Below are positions 1 through 10,145 of a DNA stretch of 64,000 bases, piece by piece. The position numbers and the translations under genes were made by a program. The first letter of the stretch is position 1. Each line of letters begins with the position of its first letter. The notes under the pieces were generated by a model. It searched no databases, had not been told where the DNA came from, and worked only from the letters and a program-made list of their open reading frames with translations. The DNA comes from Ruegeria sp. R14_0 (lineage in GTDB: Bacteria > Pseudomonadota > Alphaproteobacteria > Rhodobacterales > Rhodobacteraceae): assembly GCF_017743975.1 (NCBI RefSeq), contig NZ_JAGHRC010000002.1:434001-498000 (forward strand). The letters run 5' to 3'.

Positions 1-2
1 TG

Positions 3-578
3 TCGTCTCAAGACGTCTCGGAAGAGGTCGCAGGCAATAGCCAGATCATGTTCCTTGAGGGGTATCTGTTCGACAAGGAAAAGGGCAAGGCGGCGTTCCT
101 AGAGGCGGCGCGCAACTGTCACAAAGGCGGCGGCAAGGCCGGCATCGCCATCTCCGACCCGTTCTGCGTGGAACGTCACCGCGTGGATTTCCTGCTGTTG
201 ATCGAAAACGAACTGGATTTCGTGATCGGCAACGAGGCCGAGATCAAGTCGCTGTTCGAAACCGATGATCTGGAAGAAGCGCTGGCCAAAACCGCTGCGA
301 TCTGCCCGCTGGTCGTGTGCACACGGTCAGGCGATGGCGTGACCGTTCTGAGTGAGGGCACGCGCTTTGACGTGCCGGTAGAAAAGGTTGTCCCTGTGGA
401 TGCAACCGGCGCAGGCGATCAGTTTGCAGCGGGCTTCCTGTTTGGCATGGCCACGGGTCGCGACTATGAGACCTGCGCCAAGATCGGCAATGTCTGTGCC
501 CGCGAAGTCATCAGCCATATCGGCCCCCGTCCCGAGGCCAACATGCAGGAATTGCTGCGCGCCGAAGGGCTGCTGTAG
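3..578 (+). CDS. PfkB-family sugar/nucleoside kinase, probably adenosine kinase (5' truncated)
   Basis: The reading frame is open from base 3, so the gene starts before the window and only the C-terminal 191 residues are visible. The PfkB signature GAGDQFAAGF lies near visible residues 136-145; the Asp of GAGD is the catalytic base and the Gly-rich turn forms the anion hole. The tail with HIGPRPEA resembles alphaproteobacterial proteins usually named adenosine kinase, which phosphorylate adenosine to AMP in the cytoplasm. Ribokinase-like sugar kinases share these features and the N-terminal substrate lid is missing, so the exact substrate is inference. It converges on the DUF547 gene, with 7 bases between the stops and no clear terminator. 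Confidence 0.8.
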   Translation, partial: SSQDVSEEVAGNSQIMFLEGYLFDKEKGKAAFLEAARNCHKGGGKAGIAISDPFCVERHRVDFLLLIENELDFVIGNEAEIKSLFETDDLEEALAKTAAICPLVVCTRSGDGVTVLSEGTRFDVPVEKVVPVDATGAGDQFAAGFLFGMATGRDYETCAKIGNVCAREVISHIGPRPEANMQELLRAEGLL

Positions 579-585
579 CCGCCAG

Positions 586-1425
586 CTATGATCCAGCCGC
601 CGCGTCGTTCAGCGCCCAGTCGTACTGGTATGCTTTGACACGCGGCGTCTGTTGCAGGCGCATGCGCAGATCAGGCTCTGCCGCAGTTTCGATATTGGCC
701 AGAACAGCCTTTTCGTTCGGGCCAAAGTCCTCTCGGAACCAGATATAGATTTTGGACATTATAAGCCCGCCACGGTCATCAAACCGCACGCCGCGCGGGT
801 CGTTGACATAGGCGCGCTCGGCTGCCGCAAAGTCGCGTTCCAGTGTTTCAGCGCGCCACGCACGGTCCATCAGGTTGGGGCACCCAACTGCGGCGCAGTT
901 GAGCGCATAGTGAATGCGCGGTTCGTTGAACGTGGGCCGGATGATGCGATGTTCGATGTCATTGAGCGTCAACGCTTGACCCGCCACCTGCGCAAGCGGG
1001 CGGTTCCACGGCCCAATCGAGAGCGGCCCGTCCTTGATGTCACGGATCGAGGCGACCGGGTAATTCTCAAGCACCACATCGACTGTCAGCGCATTGTACA
1101 GGTTGATCCAATAGGCAAGTTGCTGATCACGGGTCAGTTGCGCAGGATCGGTGGCTTGCAACGCGGTAAGGTAGCTCTGCAAATTCGTCCGATCCTCGGG
1201 CGACACCTGCCCATAGGCCACCCGGTTCACCCCTTGCGCATCCGTGACAACATAGCGGTCCAGAAACCTGTCCCAGACACGGTGGTCGATCGCCTCGCCA
1301 GGCGGCGACGCAAAACGGGTTAGCGTCTGCCCTGGAAGGGCCTCAGGTGCTGGCAGGGCCAGACGTTCGACGTTGGCACAGGCGGCCAGCACCGGCAGCA
1401 AGAGCAGGATCAGAAGATTTCTCAT
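586..1425 (-). CDS. DUF547-domain lipoprotein
   Basis: The start at 1425 is chosen because it opens directly into a lipoprotein signal peptide (MRNLLILLLLPVLAACAN, lipobox LAAC), giving 279 aa; a longer open frame upstream lies inside the radical SAM gene. After the signal peptide the protein matches the DUF547 pattern, with YWINLYNAL, AVGCPNL and KIYIWFREDFG. The family's biochemical role is unknown to me. The lipobox predicts an outer- or inner-membrane-anchored periplasmic protein. The ATG overlaps the TGA of the upstream radical SAM gene as ATGA, so the two are translationally coupled and probably act together. Confidence 0.85.
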   Translation of the reverse strand: MRNLLILLLLPVLAACANVERLALPAPEALPGQTLTRFASPPGEAIDHRVWDRFLDRYVVTDAQGVNRVAYGQVSPEDRTNLQSYLTALQATDPAQLTRDQQLAYWINLYNALTVDVVLENYPVASIRDIKDGPLSIGPWNRPLAQVAGQALTLNDIEHRIIRPTFNEPRIHYALNCAAVGCPNLMDRAWRAETLERDFAAAERAYVNDPRGVRFDDRGGLIMSKIYIWFREDFGPNEKAVLANIETAAEPDLRMRLQQTPRVKAYQYDWALNDAAAGS

Positions 1426-2795
1426 GACGCGTCCTTTTGGGTTCGCCGCAGGGCCCGCATCTGCCCCTTGAGCCGTTTGAGAGGGGCCAGCGCCGGGTCG
1501 TTCAGATCCGGCAGGTCGGAACCGCCGGACAGGCGTGGAACCGCAGCGTTCCACCAACTTGGGCCGGTTGGGCCATCGATGCGCTCGGGCGTTGCCAGAT
1601 GCAGGTCGCGCTGCGCGTTGTGAACGCACATGGACAGTGGACCGTTCGCCGTGGCAACCATGAAAACGCACGAGGCGCAGCGGTCCTCCTCCAAAGCATC
1701 CGCTGCCATGAAATTATGGACGAAAACCGATTGCCGCCGGACCGGGCCGCGCAACAGGCCGCGGCCCAGACGCAAGACGCAGCCAAGAAGATGCACGCCC
1801 GCTCTTGCAGCCAGCAACGGGTTTCTCCGCACCAGACGCCAAACGCTGTCGCGGATGTCGATATGGCCGTCTGTCGACTCATCGACCTGCGCAAGTGCGG
1901 CCATCACCTGATGTGTCAGTCGCTTTGCAGACAGAACTGAAACCGCGCGCCCGCCGGCCGTGACGACGCTGGCATAGCGGTTGCATTTGGAATGACCGAC
2001 AGCAGCCGTGTCAAAATGCATCGGTGTTTCGTACCCGGCCTCAATCGCGTGAATCACACTGACCTGCGTGATCGCATCAGGCCTTTCGCGCAGCACTCCA
2101 CGCCCTGTATCGGCCTGCATCTGGAACGAGACAAAGGCGACCTCGGGCTGATCGCGCAGGAACCGCGCCAGCGCGGGTAATTCATCGAAATTACCACCAA
2201 ACACGGTCGTATTGAACAACACCCGCAGACCCAGCCCGCTTGCGTGGCGGATATAGGCAAGGCGCACAACGTTCAGTTCAGCCTCGCTGTCGAACCCCTT
2301 GCGTTCTTGGGTCATGTCCACATGAAAGGCCACGTCATCCAGACCCGCCGCTGCAAGCCGCGTCAGAAAGGCCCGGCTGGCGCGGATACCATTGGTCATC
2401 AGGCAGGATCGCATGCCCAGACGTTTGATCTCGCGGCACAGGGCCTCAAGGTCTTCGACCTTGCGCAGGGTCGGATCGCCGCCCGTGAGTTGGACCGAGA
2501 CACCGGGGCCATAGTGACTGTGGATCGTAGCGATCCGCGCGAACAGCACCGAGAGTGGCGGATCATAAGTCATCTCGGCCCGGTCCGAGAGATAACAGAG
2601 CGTGCAATCCAGATTGCAACGCTGGGTGACTTCCAGCGCAACGCAAGCGATGGGATAGAACCGGCCTGCGGTCTGGCCAGCACCATATTCGCCGCATCCC
2701 TGCAAACCGCCACGCAGCGGAGCGCGGCGGTCAGTACCTGTGAACTTACGCCCGGCGGGGGAGATAGCAAAAGGAATAGGCGGGGTATCTTTCAT
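1422..2795 (-). CDS. Radical SAM protein with C-terminal cysteine cluster
   Basis: The ATG at 2795 (457 aa) is preferred over in-frame upstream codons because a GGGA motif precedes it and the sequence before it looks non-coding. The CxxxCxxC motif that binds the SAM [4Fe-4S] cluster is C60, C64 and C67 (RCNLDCTLC), followed by the GGDPTL SAM-binding element at 105-110. A second set of cysteines (C271, then C373, C376 and C390) could hold an auxiliary cluster, as in SPASM/twitch-type enzymes. Such proteins often modify peptides or cofactors; the substrate here is unknown. It is coupled to the downstream DUF547 lipoprotein by a 4-bp overlap. Confidence 0.85.
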   Translation of the reverse strand: MKDTPPIPFAISPAGRKFTGTDRRAPLRGGLQGCGEYGAGQTAGRFYPIACVALEVTQRCNLDCTLCYLSDRAEMTYDPPLSVLFARIATIHSHYGPGVSVQLTGGDPTLRKVEDLEALCREIKRLGMRSCLMTNGIRASRAFLTRLAAAGLDDVAFHVDMTQERKGFDSEAELNVVRLAYIRHASGLGLRVLFNTTVFGGNFDELPALARFLRDQPEVAFVSFQMQADTGRGVLRERPDAITQVSVIHAIEAGYETPMHFDTAAVGHSKCNRYASVVTAGGRAVSVLSAKRLTHQVMAALAQVDESTDGHIDIRDSVWRLVRRNPLLAARAGVHLLGCVLRLGRGLLRGPVRRQSVFVHNFMAADALEEDRCASCVFMVATANGPLSMCVHNAQRDLHLATPERIDGPTGPSWWNAAVPRLSGGSDLPDLNDPALAPLKRLKGQMRALRRTQKDAS

Positions 2796-2940
2796 GCGTC
2801 CCAAGCTAGAGACGCAGCGCGACCCGATCCACGCCCCCTCACGGCAAGTTGTCACAGGGTGATCAACAGGTCAGTGCGCCAAAATTTCGCCAAAAAATCA
2901 AGCTATCCGACAGGGATTGAAAAAAGGAATTTGACCACAA

Positions 2941-3633
2941 ATGACCAAGCGGGTGGCAGTTCTGATTGATGGGGATAATCTCAGCCCCACCTTCGGAGAC
3001 GCAATTCACCAGATCGGGCGGAATGGCGGGCAAGTCGATATTGCCCGGGTTTATACGGACGCCCAGCGCAACTCACTTTGGCACGAAGCGACACTGTTTC
3101 AACTGATCCACAGCGGCAAGGGAAAGAATGCCTCTGACCTTCTGCTGGCCATCGACGCAATGGAGCTGGCTTTGCGACAAATTGTCGATACGGTGGTGAT
3201 CGCCAGTTCGGACGGAGATTTCGCGCACCTACACCGCCGATTGCGGGAATTCGGGATCGGGACGATTGGCCTTGGCGAACAAAAAACCCCACGTTCTCTG
3301 CGGGACAGCTGCACAAGGTTTCTCGAACTTCCGCAAAATCAAAATGATGTCCCCCACTCACACAACAAAACAGTGCGCCTGCCGTCTGATCTGGACGAGA
3401 AAATTCAAAGTGTCATTGCCGTCGGCAGCAAAAGTGGACGGGGGATACCCATCGCCGATCTCAACGTGCGAATGCGTCGATTGCACGACATCAAGATCAG
3501 TACCTACCCTGAAAAGACCTGGCGCGGCTACTTATCAGTACGGAAACATCTGTTTGAATTGGACCCCAAAGGCCCTGATGCGCATGTGCGTTTCCGACCA
3601 GACAGCTTCGCAGAAACCCATCAGCCCAAATAG
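2941..3633 (+). CDS. NYN-domain (LabA/DUF88-like) protein with C-terminal LOTUS/OST-HTH-like domain
   Basis: The N-terminal half (about 1-130) is a NYN/PIN-like nuclease fold: [11 protein letters not shown] at 5-15, [11 protein letters not shown] in the middle, and the acidic [10 protein letters not shown] motif, together supplying the conserved Asp residues that coordinate metal in this family. From about residue 145 a basic helical region ([20 protein letters not shown]) fits a LOTUS/OST-HTH winged helix, a usual partner of NYN domains and thought to bind RNA. A role in RNA cleavage or turnover is inferred from the family; no target is evident. The 3' end overlaps rppH, another RNA-decay gene, by 13 bp on the opposite strand. 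Confidence 0.85.
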   Translation: MTKRVAVLIDGDNLSPTFGDAIHQIGRNGGQVDIARVYTDAQRNSLWHEATLFQLIHSGKGKNASDLLLAIDAMELALRQIVDTVVIASSDGDFAHLHRRLREFGIGTIGLGEQKTPRSLRDSCTRFLELPQNQNDVPHSHNKTVRLPSDLDEKIQSVIAVGSKSGRGIPIADLNVRMRRLHDIKISTYPEKTWRGYLSVRKHLFELDPKGPDAHVRFRPDSFAETHQPK

Positions 3634-4106
3634 TCCCCAAACGCCGCAACCACCTGCTGATAAACCTCGCGTTTGAACGGCACGATCTCGTCGATCAGTT
3701 TGCCGGGGTCCTGCCATTTCCACTGGGTGAATTCCGGGTGCTCGGTCTGGATGTTGATCTGGTCGTCGCGGCCGGTGAACCGCAGTAAAAACCATTTCTG
3801 TTCCTGCCCGCGATACCGGCCTTTCCAGATTTTAGGCACGATGTCATGCGGCAGATCATAGGGCAGCCAGCCATCCGTCTCGGCCATGACCTCGACCAGA
3901 TCGGCGGTCACGCCGGTTTCCTCCCAAAGCTCTCGCAAGGCCGCGTCGCGGGGATCTTCGCCCTTGTCGACGCCCCCCTGCGGCATCTGCCAGGCCTCTT
4001 TGTGACGATCATTGCGCTGGCCGACGAAAATCTTGCCCTCATCATTCATCAGCATAAGTCCCACGCAGGGGCGATAGGGCAGTTTGGCGATTTCTTCGGG
4101 GGTCAT
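3621..4106 (-). CDS. rppH: RNA pyrophosphohydrolase RppH
   Basis: This is a 161-aa Nudix hydrolase with a complete Nudix box at residues 44-66 ([22 protein letters not shown]) and the [10 protein letters not shown] opening typical of RppH. The family removes pyrophosphate from 5'-triphosphorylated mRNA, exposing it to RNase E, and also cleaves diadenosine polyphosphates in plant-associated relatives. The length matches RppH/IalA proteins (about 160 aa). It is transcribed alone, with its 3' end overlapping the NYN gene tail-to-tail by 13 bp, so antisense interaction between the two transcripts is possible. The start at 4106 fits the usual N-terminus [16 protein letters not shown]. Confidence 0.93.
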   Translation of the reverse strand: MTPEEIAKLPYRPCVGLMLMNDEGKIFVGQRNDRHKEAWQMPQGGVDKGEDPRDAALRELWEETGVTADLVEVMAETDGWLPYDLPHDIVPKIWKGRYRGQEQKWFLLRFTGRDDQINIQTEHPEFTQWKWQDPGKLIDEIVPFKREVYQQVVAAFGDYLG

Positions 4107-4177
4107 GCGCGGCCTCGTGAATTATGTTGGAAACTCTGTAACAAGCGTTTCAGAAACAGCAAAGGGTTTGACGTTAG

Positions 4178-6271
<2,094 letters not shown>

Positions 6272-6297
6272 GGCAATGTCACCCTTGAAATGAGGGA

Positions 6298-6324
6298 AGC
6301 CGTCTCGAAAGAGGCGGCTTTTTT
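6298..6324 (+). terminator. Rho-independent terminator of fadH
   Basis: A stem AGCCGTCTC/GAGGCGGCT (one G-T pair) closes a GAAA tetraloop and is followed by six T residues, 26 bases after the fadH stop. It separates fadH from the next promoter. Confidence 0.9.
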
Positions 6325-6331
6325 GTGTCGC

Positions 6332-6366
6332 TTGACTCCTTTGGTACATAAGTACATATGTACTAC
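6332..6366 (+). promoter_or_regulatory. Promoter with GTAC repeats and a 12-bp palindrome over the start region
   Basis: TTGACT at 6332-6337 is a good -35 box, and the AT-rich TACATATG at 6353-6360 sits where the -10 should be. GTACAT occurs twice 8 bp apart, the second copy forming the perfect palindrome GTACATATGTAC (6352-6363). No ribosome-binding site precedes either possible ATG (6358 or 6367), so transcription may start close to the codon and give a leaderless message. The palindrome may be an operator. Confidence 0.5.
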
Positions 6367-6618
6367 ATGAGTCAGAAAATAGAACGCACGCAAACGGGAA
6401 TTCGAATCGAAAAGCGCCTGCTGAAAGTCCTTAAAGGACTAGCAGAGTCGCTGGACATGACACTTGGCGATCTGATCGAAGGCATCGCCCTGCACAGTTT
6501 TGAAAACAAACCGGCGTTTTCTGAGGAAACGCTGGAGAAGATCAAGCAGCTCAAAAGTGTCTACGACCTCGACTGGACAGCCGAGGACAGCCACCGTTTC
6601 AAGGAGGACGGAGAATGA
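6367..6618 (+). CDS. Small conserved hypothetical protein, helical, ribbon-helix-helix-like start
   Basis: This is a protein of 83 aa from ATG 6367 (86 aa if the ATG at 6358, which lies in the putative -10 region, is used). The N-terminus (TQTGIRIEKRLLKVLKGLAESLDMTLGDLIEGIAL) resembles a ribbon-helix-helix fold: a short strand with alternating residues followed by two helices. That suggests a small DNA-binding, possibly autoregulatory protein acting on the GTAC palindrome at its own promoter. The C-terminal part is charged (FSEETLEKIKQL). It overlaps the next gene as ATGA, so the two form one unit. The function is otherwise unknown. Confidence 0.7.
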   Translation: MSQKIERTQTGIRIEKRLLKVLKGLAESLDMTLGDLIEGIALHSFENKPAFSEETLEKIKQLKSVYDLDWTAEDSHRFKEDGE

Positions 6619-6992
6619 GCACCGATATCACCAGCGCGTTTGAGGCACACGCCATCGACAATACGACCTTCGGGCATGTCGAACACGTGCGGGTCGCGTA
6701 CGATCTGCTGCGCAAATATGATTTCATCGATGCCGCAGCGATCTACGCCAAAGGCATTCGTACGCTCGCTGCCAAAGCTGGCGCTCCGGACAAGTTCAAC
6801 CTGACAATCACCTATGCGTTCATGAGCCTAATTGCCGAGCGTCTTGCCAAGACCCAAGCTAAGAACTTCGAAGCTTTCACACAGGAAAACCCCGATCTGA
6901 TGACCAAGACCGTACTTGATCAATGGTATTCAAAGGATCGACTGAATTCGGCACTGGCGCGTGGTGTTTTCTTGTTGCCTGCCGCCGCTTAG
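6615..6992 (+). CDS. Conserved hypothetical protein (FxHxEHVRVAY family)
   Basis: This is a soluble 125-aa helical protein beginning MSTDITSAFEAHAIDNTTFGHVEHVRVAYDLL, with a later LTITYAFMSLIAERL. I recognise this pattern from uncharacterised bacterial proteins with a conserved His-x-x-His near the N-terminus (H21 and H24 here) but know no function. The conserved His pair could bind a metal or act in catalysis; that is speculation. It is translationally coupled to the preceding RHH-like gene by a 4-bp overlap, so the upstream protein may regulate it. No terminator is visible in the 26 bases before the convergent DUF4399 gene. Confidence 0.8.
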   Translation: MSTDITSAFEAHAIDNTTFGHVEHVRVAYDLLRKYDFIDAAAIYAKGIRTLAAKAGAPDKFNLTITYAFMSLIAERLAKTQAKNFEAFTQENPDLMTKTVLDQWYSKDRLNSALARGVFLLPAAA

Positions 6993-7018
6993 AAAATACG
7001 ACGGCATCATTACGCATC

Positions 7019-7459
7019 CTATTCAACGTTGATCGTAATCACCTCGGACACAATCGGGGGTGAATGCGGGACATGGCCTGCGTCACCCAGAACCAGTTGC
7101 AGCGTGTGTTGGCCCGCGGGCAATTCAAGCGTCGTTTCGGTTTGACCACCGCCAAAGTGCACATGGTTTTCATCAGCCGGAAGACCATAGGCCAACTCAT
7201 CCAAGCCATCTTCGCCCTCTCCAATCGGGGGGCGGTTGATCAGCAGATGGTGATGCCCGGTATTCTCCGCCTCGGTGCCCGCCGGGGCCACGCCCATACC
7301 GCTAAGTCCAAAGACCACGGTGACCGGAGATGAGACCGTGTCACCGTCCGCAAGGTTCACAAAATAAACCCGTGCATCCGGGTTCGAGGGCGTCTCGCCA
7401 CCGGCCCAAGCAAGGGTGGCGGATAAACATATGGCTGCGATGGTTAAAATGGCTTTCAT
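7019..7459 (-). CDS. Secreted DUF4399-domain protein
   Basis: The ATG at 7459 is chosen over an upstream in-frame codon because GGAGGAGA lies just before it and a clean signal peptide follows (MKAILTIAAICLSATLAWAG); the product is 146 aa. The mature part carries the DUF4399 pattern with PVTVVFGLSGMGV, TGHHHLLIN and NHVHFGGGQTE, giving several His residues in two clusters that could bind metal. The protein should be periplasmic. Its function is not established. It is monocistronic and divergent from a LysR-family gene across 229 bases. Confidence 0.85.
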   Translation of the reverse strand: MKAILTIAAICLSATLAWAGGETPSNPDARVYFVNLADGDTVSSPVTVVFGLSGMGVAPAGTEAENTGHHHLLINRPPIGEGEDGLDELAYGLPADENHVHFGGGQTETTLELPAGQHTLQLVLGDAGHVPHSPPIVSEVITINVE

Positions 7460-7688
7460 GATCTCCTCCGTGGACACAAATTTGCCATTGTCATGTTAAC
7501 ACAATCGACCTCAGACGCCTAAAATCCTTAGGTTTCAGGCTTTGTGGCCATCTTGGAAACCACCGTTTCTGCGTTTCCCATATGCAAACGATCCGAATTG
7601 AAACCCTGATATTATCCAATGTCTGCCCTGTTTCCGCCCAGATTGGGCGTCAGGTTTAAAAAAAAGGAATAAGACCTGGGGAACGAGA

Positions 7689-8594
7689 ATGGACAGACTG
7701 ACCGAAATGGAAGCCTTTGCCAATGTGGTAGACCAGGGTGGCTTTACCGATGCGGCCAAGAAAATGGGCATCTCCAAATCGGCCGTGTCAAAGCATGTTT
7801 CAAGCCTCGAGGCCCGTTTGGGTGCGCGGCTTTTGAACCGCACGACACGGCGCGTATCGCCCACCGAAATTGGCCTGGCATATTATGATCGTGCCCGTCG
7901 CGTGTTGAATGACGCCGGCGAAGCCGACGCTCTGGTCACCTCAATGCAGTCCGCCCCCTCGGGTCTGCTTCGGATCAGCGTGGCCACGGATTTCGGCGTG
8001 AATCACCTGTCTCCGGTCCTCTCGGATTTTCTGGCTGCCTACCCCGACATCACCGTGAACATGGTTCTGAACAACCGTTATGTTGAACTGATCTCAGAAG
8101 GGTTTGACGTAGCCGTGCGCATTGGCGAGCTGGAAGACAGCACTTTGCGCGCCCGTAAACTGACCGAAACGGTCAAACGGATGGTTGCGGCCCCCAGCTA
8201 TATCGAAAAATTCGGTCGCCCGCAGAAGATTGACGATCTGAACGAACACAAGCTGCTGCATTATTCCAGCCAGTCTTCCGGCAACGTCTGGAAACTAACA
8301 GCGCCTTCGGGTGAAAAGCGGCAGGTGCGTACCGCCGGATGGCTGAGCGTCAATGACGGCCAGTCACTGCTGAACGCGGCCATTTCCGGCCTGGGGATCG
8401 CATACCTGCCCAGCTATCTCTATGCGGAGGCGTTGAAATCCGGTGCCGTTCTGGATGCGATGCCGTCGCTGCCAGATGAGGTTCAGGGCGTCTATGCCGT
8501 GTACCCGCCCGGTCGCTTTACACAGCCCAAAGTACGGGCATTCATAGATTTTCTTGTCGACGCCTTTCACGAAAAAGGCCCGATGGATTGGTGA
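7689..8594 (+). CDS. LysR-family transcriptional regulator
   Basis: This 301-aa regulator has an N-terminal winged helix-turn-helix (about 1-60, with FTDAAKKMGISKSAVSKHVSSLEARLGARLLNRTTRRV) and a LysR-type periplasmic-binding-like effector domain (about 90-295). It resembles the DhcR/CrgA-like subgroup that usually controls oxidoreductase or efflux genes. The start at 7689 follows GGGGAACGAG. The target is not obvious: the divergent neighbour encodes a secreted DUF4399 protein and no repeat typical of a LysR site stood out in the shared 229-base gap. A strong terminator follows. Confidence 0.9.
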   Translation: MDRLTEMEAFANVVDQGGFTDAAKKMGISKSAVSKHVSSLEARLGARLLNRTTRRVSPTEIGLAYYDRARRVLNDAGEADALVTSMQSAPSGLLRISVATDFGVNHLSPVLSDFLAAYPDITVNMVLNNRYVELISEGFDVAVRIGELEDSTLRARKLTETVKRMVAAPSYIEKFGRPQKIDDLNEHKLLHYSSQSSGNVWKLTAPSGEKRQVRTAGWLSVNDGQSLLNAAISGLGIAYLPSYLYAEALKSGAVLDAMPSLPDEVQGVYAVYPPGRFTQPKVRAFIDFLVDAFHEKGPMDW

Positions 8595-8618
8595 ATTAAC
8601 CTCGGTGAAACTAGATGG

Positions 8619-8648
8619 CCCGCGTGAATTGCGCGGGTCTTTTTTTTT
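8619..8648 (+). terminator. Rho-independent terminator of the LysR gene
   Basis: A 6-bp stem CCCGCG/CGCGGG with a 7-base loop is followed by TC and nine T residues, 24 bases after the LysR stop codon. Confidence 0.9.
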
Positions 8649-8668
8649 GCCGATCGAACGCACAAAAT

Positions 8669-9571
8669 TCAGTTTACCAGCAACACCGCCTCAACCCGGC
8701 GGTTCAGGTCGCGGCCTTCCGGCGTTGCGTTGGATGTCAGCGGGGCCAAATAACCGATCCCTCGCGCCTCAAGCCGGTCGGCTGCAACCCCATGCGCTTC
8801 GATCAGGCGAGCACGCACAGCCTGCGCCCGACCGGTGCTGACCGAGATATTGGCGTCCAGCGCACCGGTGTCATCGGTGTGCCCCACAAGCGCCAAACGA
8901 GTTTCCGGGTTTTTAGCCAAAAACTCGGCAATCAGTTCCAGTGAAGAAAATGGCCCCTCACCCAGCGTCATCTCGCCGGTACGGAAATGCAGATCATCCA
9001 GGATTACGTGGCCATTCTGTTCAAGTCCGGCAAGCAGGTCCGCGGGCGGTGTCACCGTATCTTCGATCACCAGGGGCGGCGGTGCTTCGGCTCCAACGGG
9101 GGTAACGCGGATCAATTGCACATAGCCATCTGGCGGGTTGCGGCTGACCAGCAGGCTCACCACTTCGCCCCCACGAATGGCGGACAGAAAGCGATAATCC
9201 TGAATGGCGACGTACATATCCGGCGTTGGCACGACCTCGGTGCCAAAGCGAAAATCGAACCCGCCACAAACGCGCGACTCGCAATCCAGCAGGATCTCGT
9301 ACCCCTGCGCCTCGATCTGGTCGCGCAGCGGTGCGAGCAGCTGAAGCGTCGTGCTCGAGCCCGATTGCAGACGCCATGTGAACCGCTCGACCTTTCCTTC
9401 GACTTCGCGCGCAGGAACAGCGCCGTCCGCGAAGGGACCGATGGGCAGTTCATAGCTGTCCAGCTCACTGGTGCGATCGCTCACCAGCCGCGCGCCTGAC
9501 GGCAGAGTCAGGTTTTGGGCCGCCCCCTGACCGGCCATCAACACAAGACAGATTGCAGCCGTTCGGATCAT
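8669..9571 (-). CDS. OmpA-family outer-membrane/peptidoglycan-binding protein (DUF4892-like N-terminus)
   Basis: This 300-aa exported protein has a signal peptide MIRTAAICLVLMAGQGAAQ. The middle (about 25-165) resembles DUF4892, with RLVSDRTSELDSYELPIG and a pair of Cys residues in LLDCESRVCGG. The C-terminal 110 residues are an OmpA domain (RLALVGHTDDTGA, RAQAVRARLIEAHGV, GRDLNRRVEAVLL) that binds peptidoglycan. It is the last gene of a four-gene operon and overlaps the preceding peroxidase-like gene as ATGA. The role is probably envelope integrity, inferred from the OmpA domain. Confidence 0.9.
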   Translation of the reverse strand: MIRTAAICLVLMAGQGAAQNLTLPSGARLVSDRTSELDSYELPIGPFADGAVPAREVEGKVERFTWRLQSGSSTTLQLLAPLRDQIEAQGYEILLDCESRVCGGFDFRFGTEVVPTPDMYVAIQDYRFLSAIRGGEVVSLLVSRNPPDGYVQLIRVTPVGAEAPPPLVIEDTVTPPADLLAGLEQNGHVILDDLHFRTGEMTLGEGPFSSLELIAEFLAKNPETRLALVGHTDDTGALDANISVSTGRAQAVRARLIEAHGVAADRLEARGIGYLAPLTSNATPEGRDLNRRVEAVLLVN

Positions 9572-10140
9572 CGGGCCTGCGCGTGATATTCGTCGTTCGG
9601 GGCCATTGCCGTCGCACTGGCGACCCGGTTCGACATGTTGAAAAAGCCGGTCACATTCGCGATGTCCCAGATGTCCCGGTCGCTGAAACCCGCGTCCCGC
9701 AGACGCTGGCGGTCAGGTTCTTCAATCTCGGTGCTGGCGGTTGTCATCTTGGCGGCAAAATCCAGCATGGCGCGCTGCCGTTTGTCCAAGGATGCTACAC
9801 GGTAGTTCATCACCAGCATCTCGCCCAATTGCGGATCACCGGACAATTGCCGGACTGCCGCACCATGAGCCACTAAACAGTAAAAGCACTTGTTGATCGC
9901 AGACACGACCACCGCAATCATCTCGCGTTCCAGTTTTGACAGCCCACTGTCGCCCAGCATCAGGTCGTTATACATGGCCGTAAACGCGTTCAGCTTGTCG
10001 ATGTCGAAGGCGTAGGCCTTGAGGACATTGGGCACAAACCCCAGTTTATCGACGCAGATGTCAAAGTATTTCTGCGTCTCTGGTGGCAGCGGATCCACCA
10101 TCTGCAGATCTAACGCGGTGGGCATTGTTTGGTCGGTCAC
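9568..10140 (-). CDS. AhpD-like (carboxymuconolactone decarboxylase family) peroxidase-related protein
   Basis: This is an all-helical protein of the AhpD/CMD superfamily with the redox motif NKCFYCLVAHG (CxxC plus His), which in AhpD reduces peroxiredoxins or peroxides. The opening PLPPETQKYFDICVDKLGFVPNVLKAY is typical of the 'peroxidase-related enzyme' subgroup of about 190 aa. The GTG at 10140 is chosen because AAGGAGA lies about 10 bases upstream. A GTG at 10149 that overlaps the previous stop as GTGA and an ATG at 10125 are alternatives. It overlaps the OmpA-like gene by 4 bp. Confidence 0.85.
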   Translation of the reverse strand: MTDQTMPTALDLQMVDPLPPETQKYFDICVDKLGFVPNVLKAYAFDIDKLNAFTAMYNDLMLGDSGLSKLEREMIAVVVSAINKCFYCLVAHGAAVRQLSGDPQLGEMLVMNYRVASLDKRQRAMLDFAAKMTTASTEIEEPDRQRLRDAGFSDRDIWDIANVTGFFNMSNRVASATAMAPNDEYHAQAR

Positions 10141-10145
10141 TTCGG

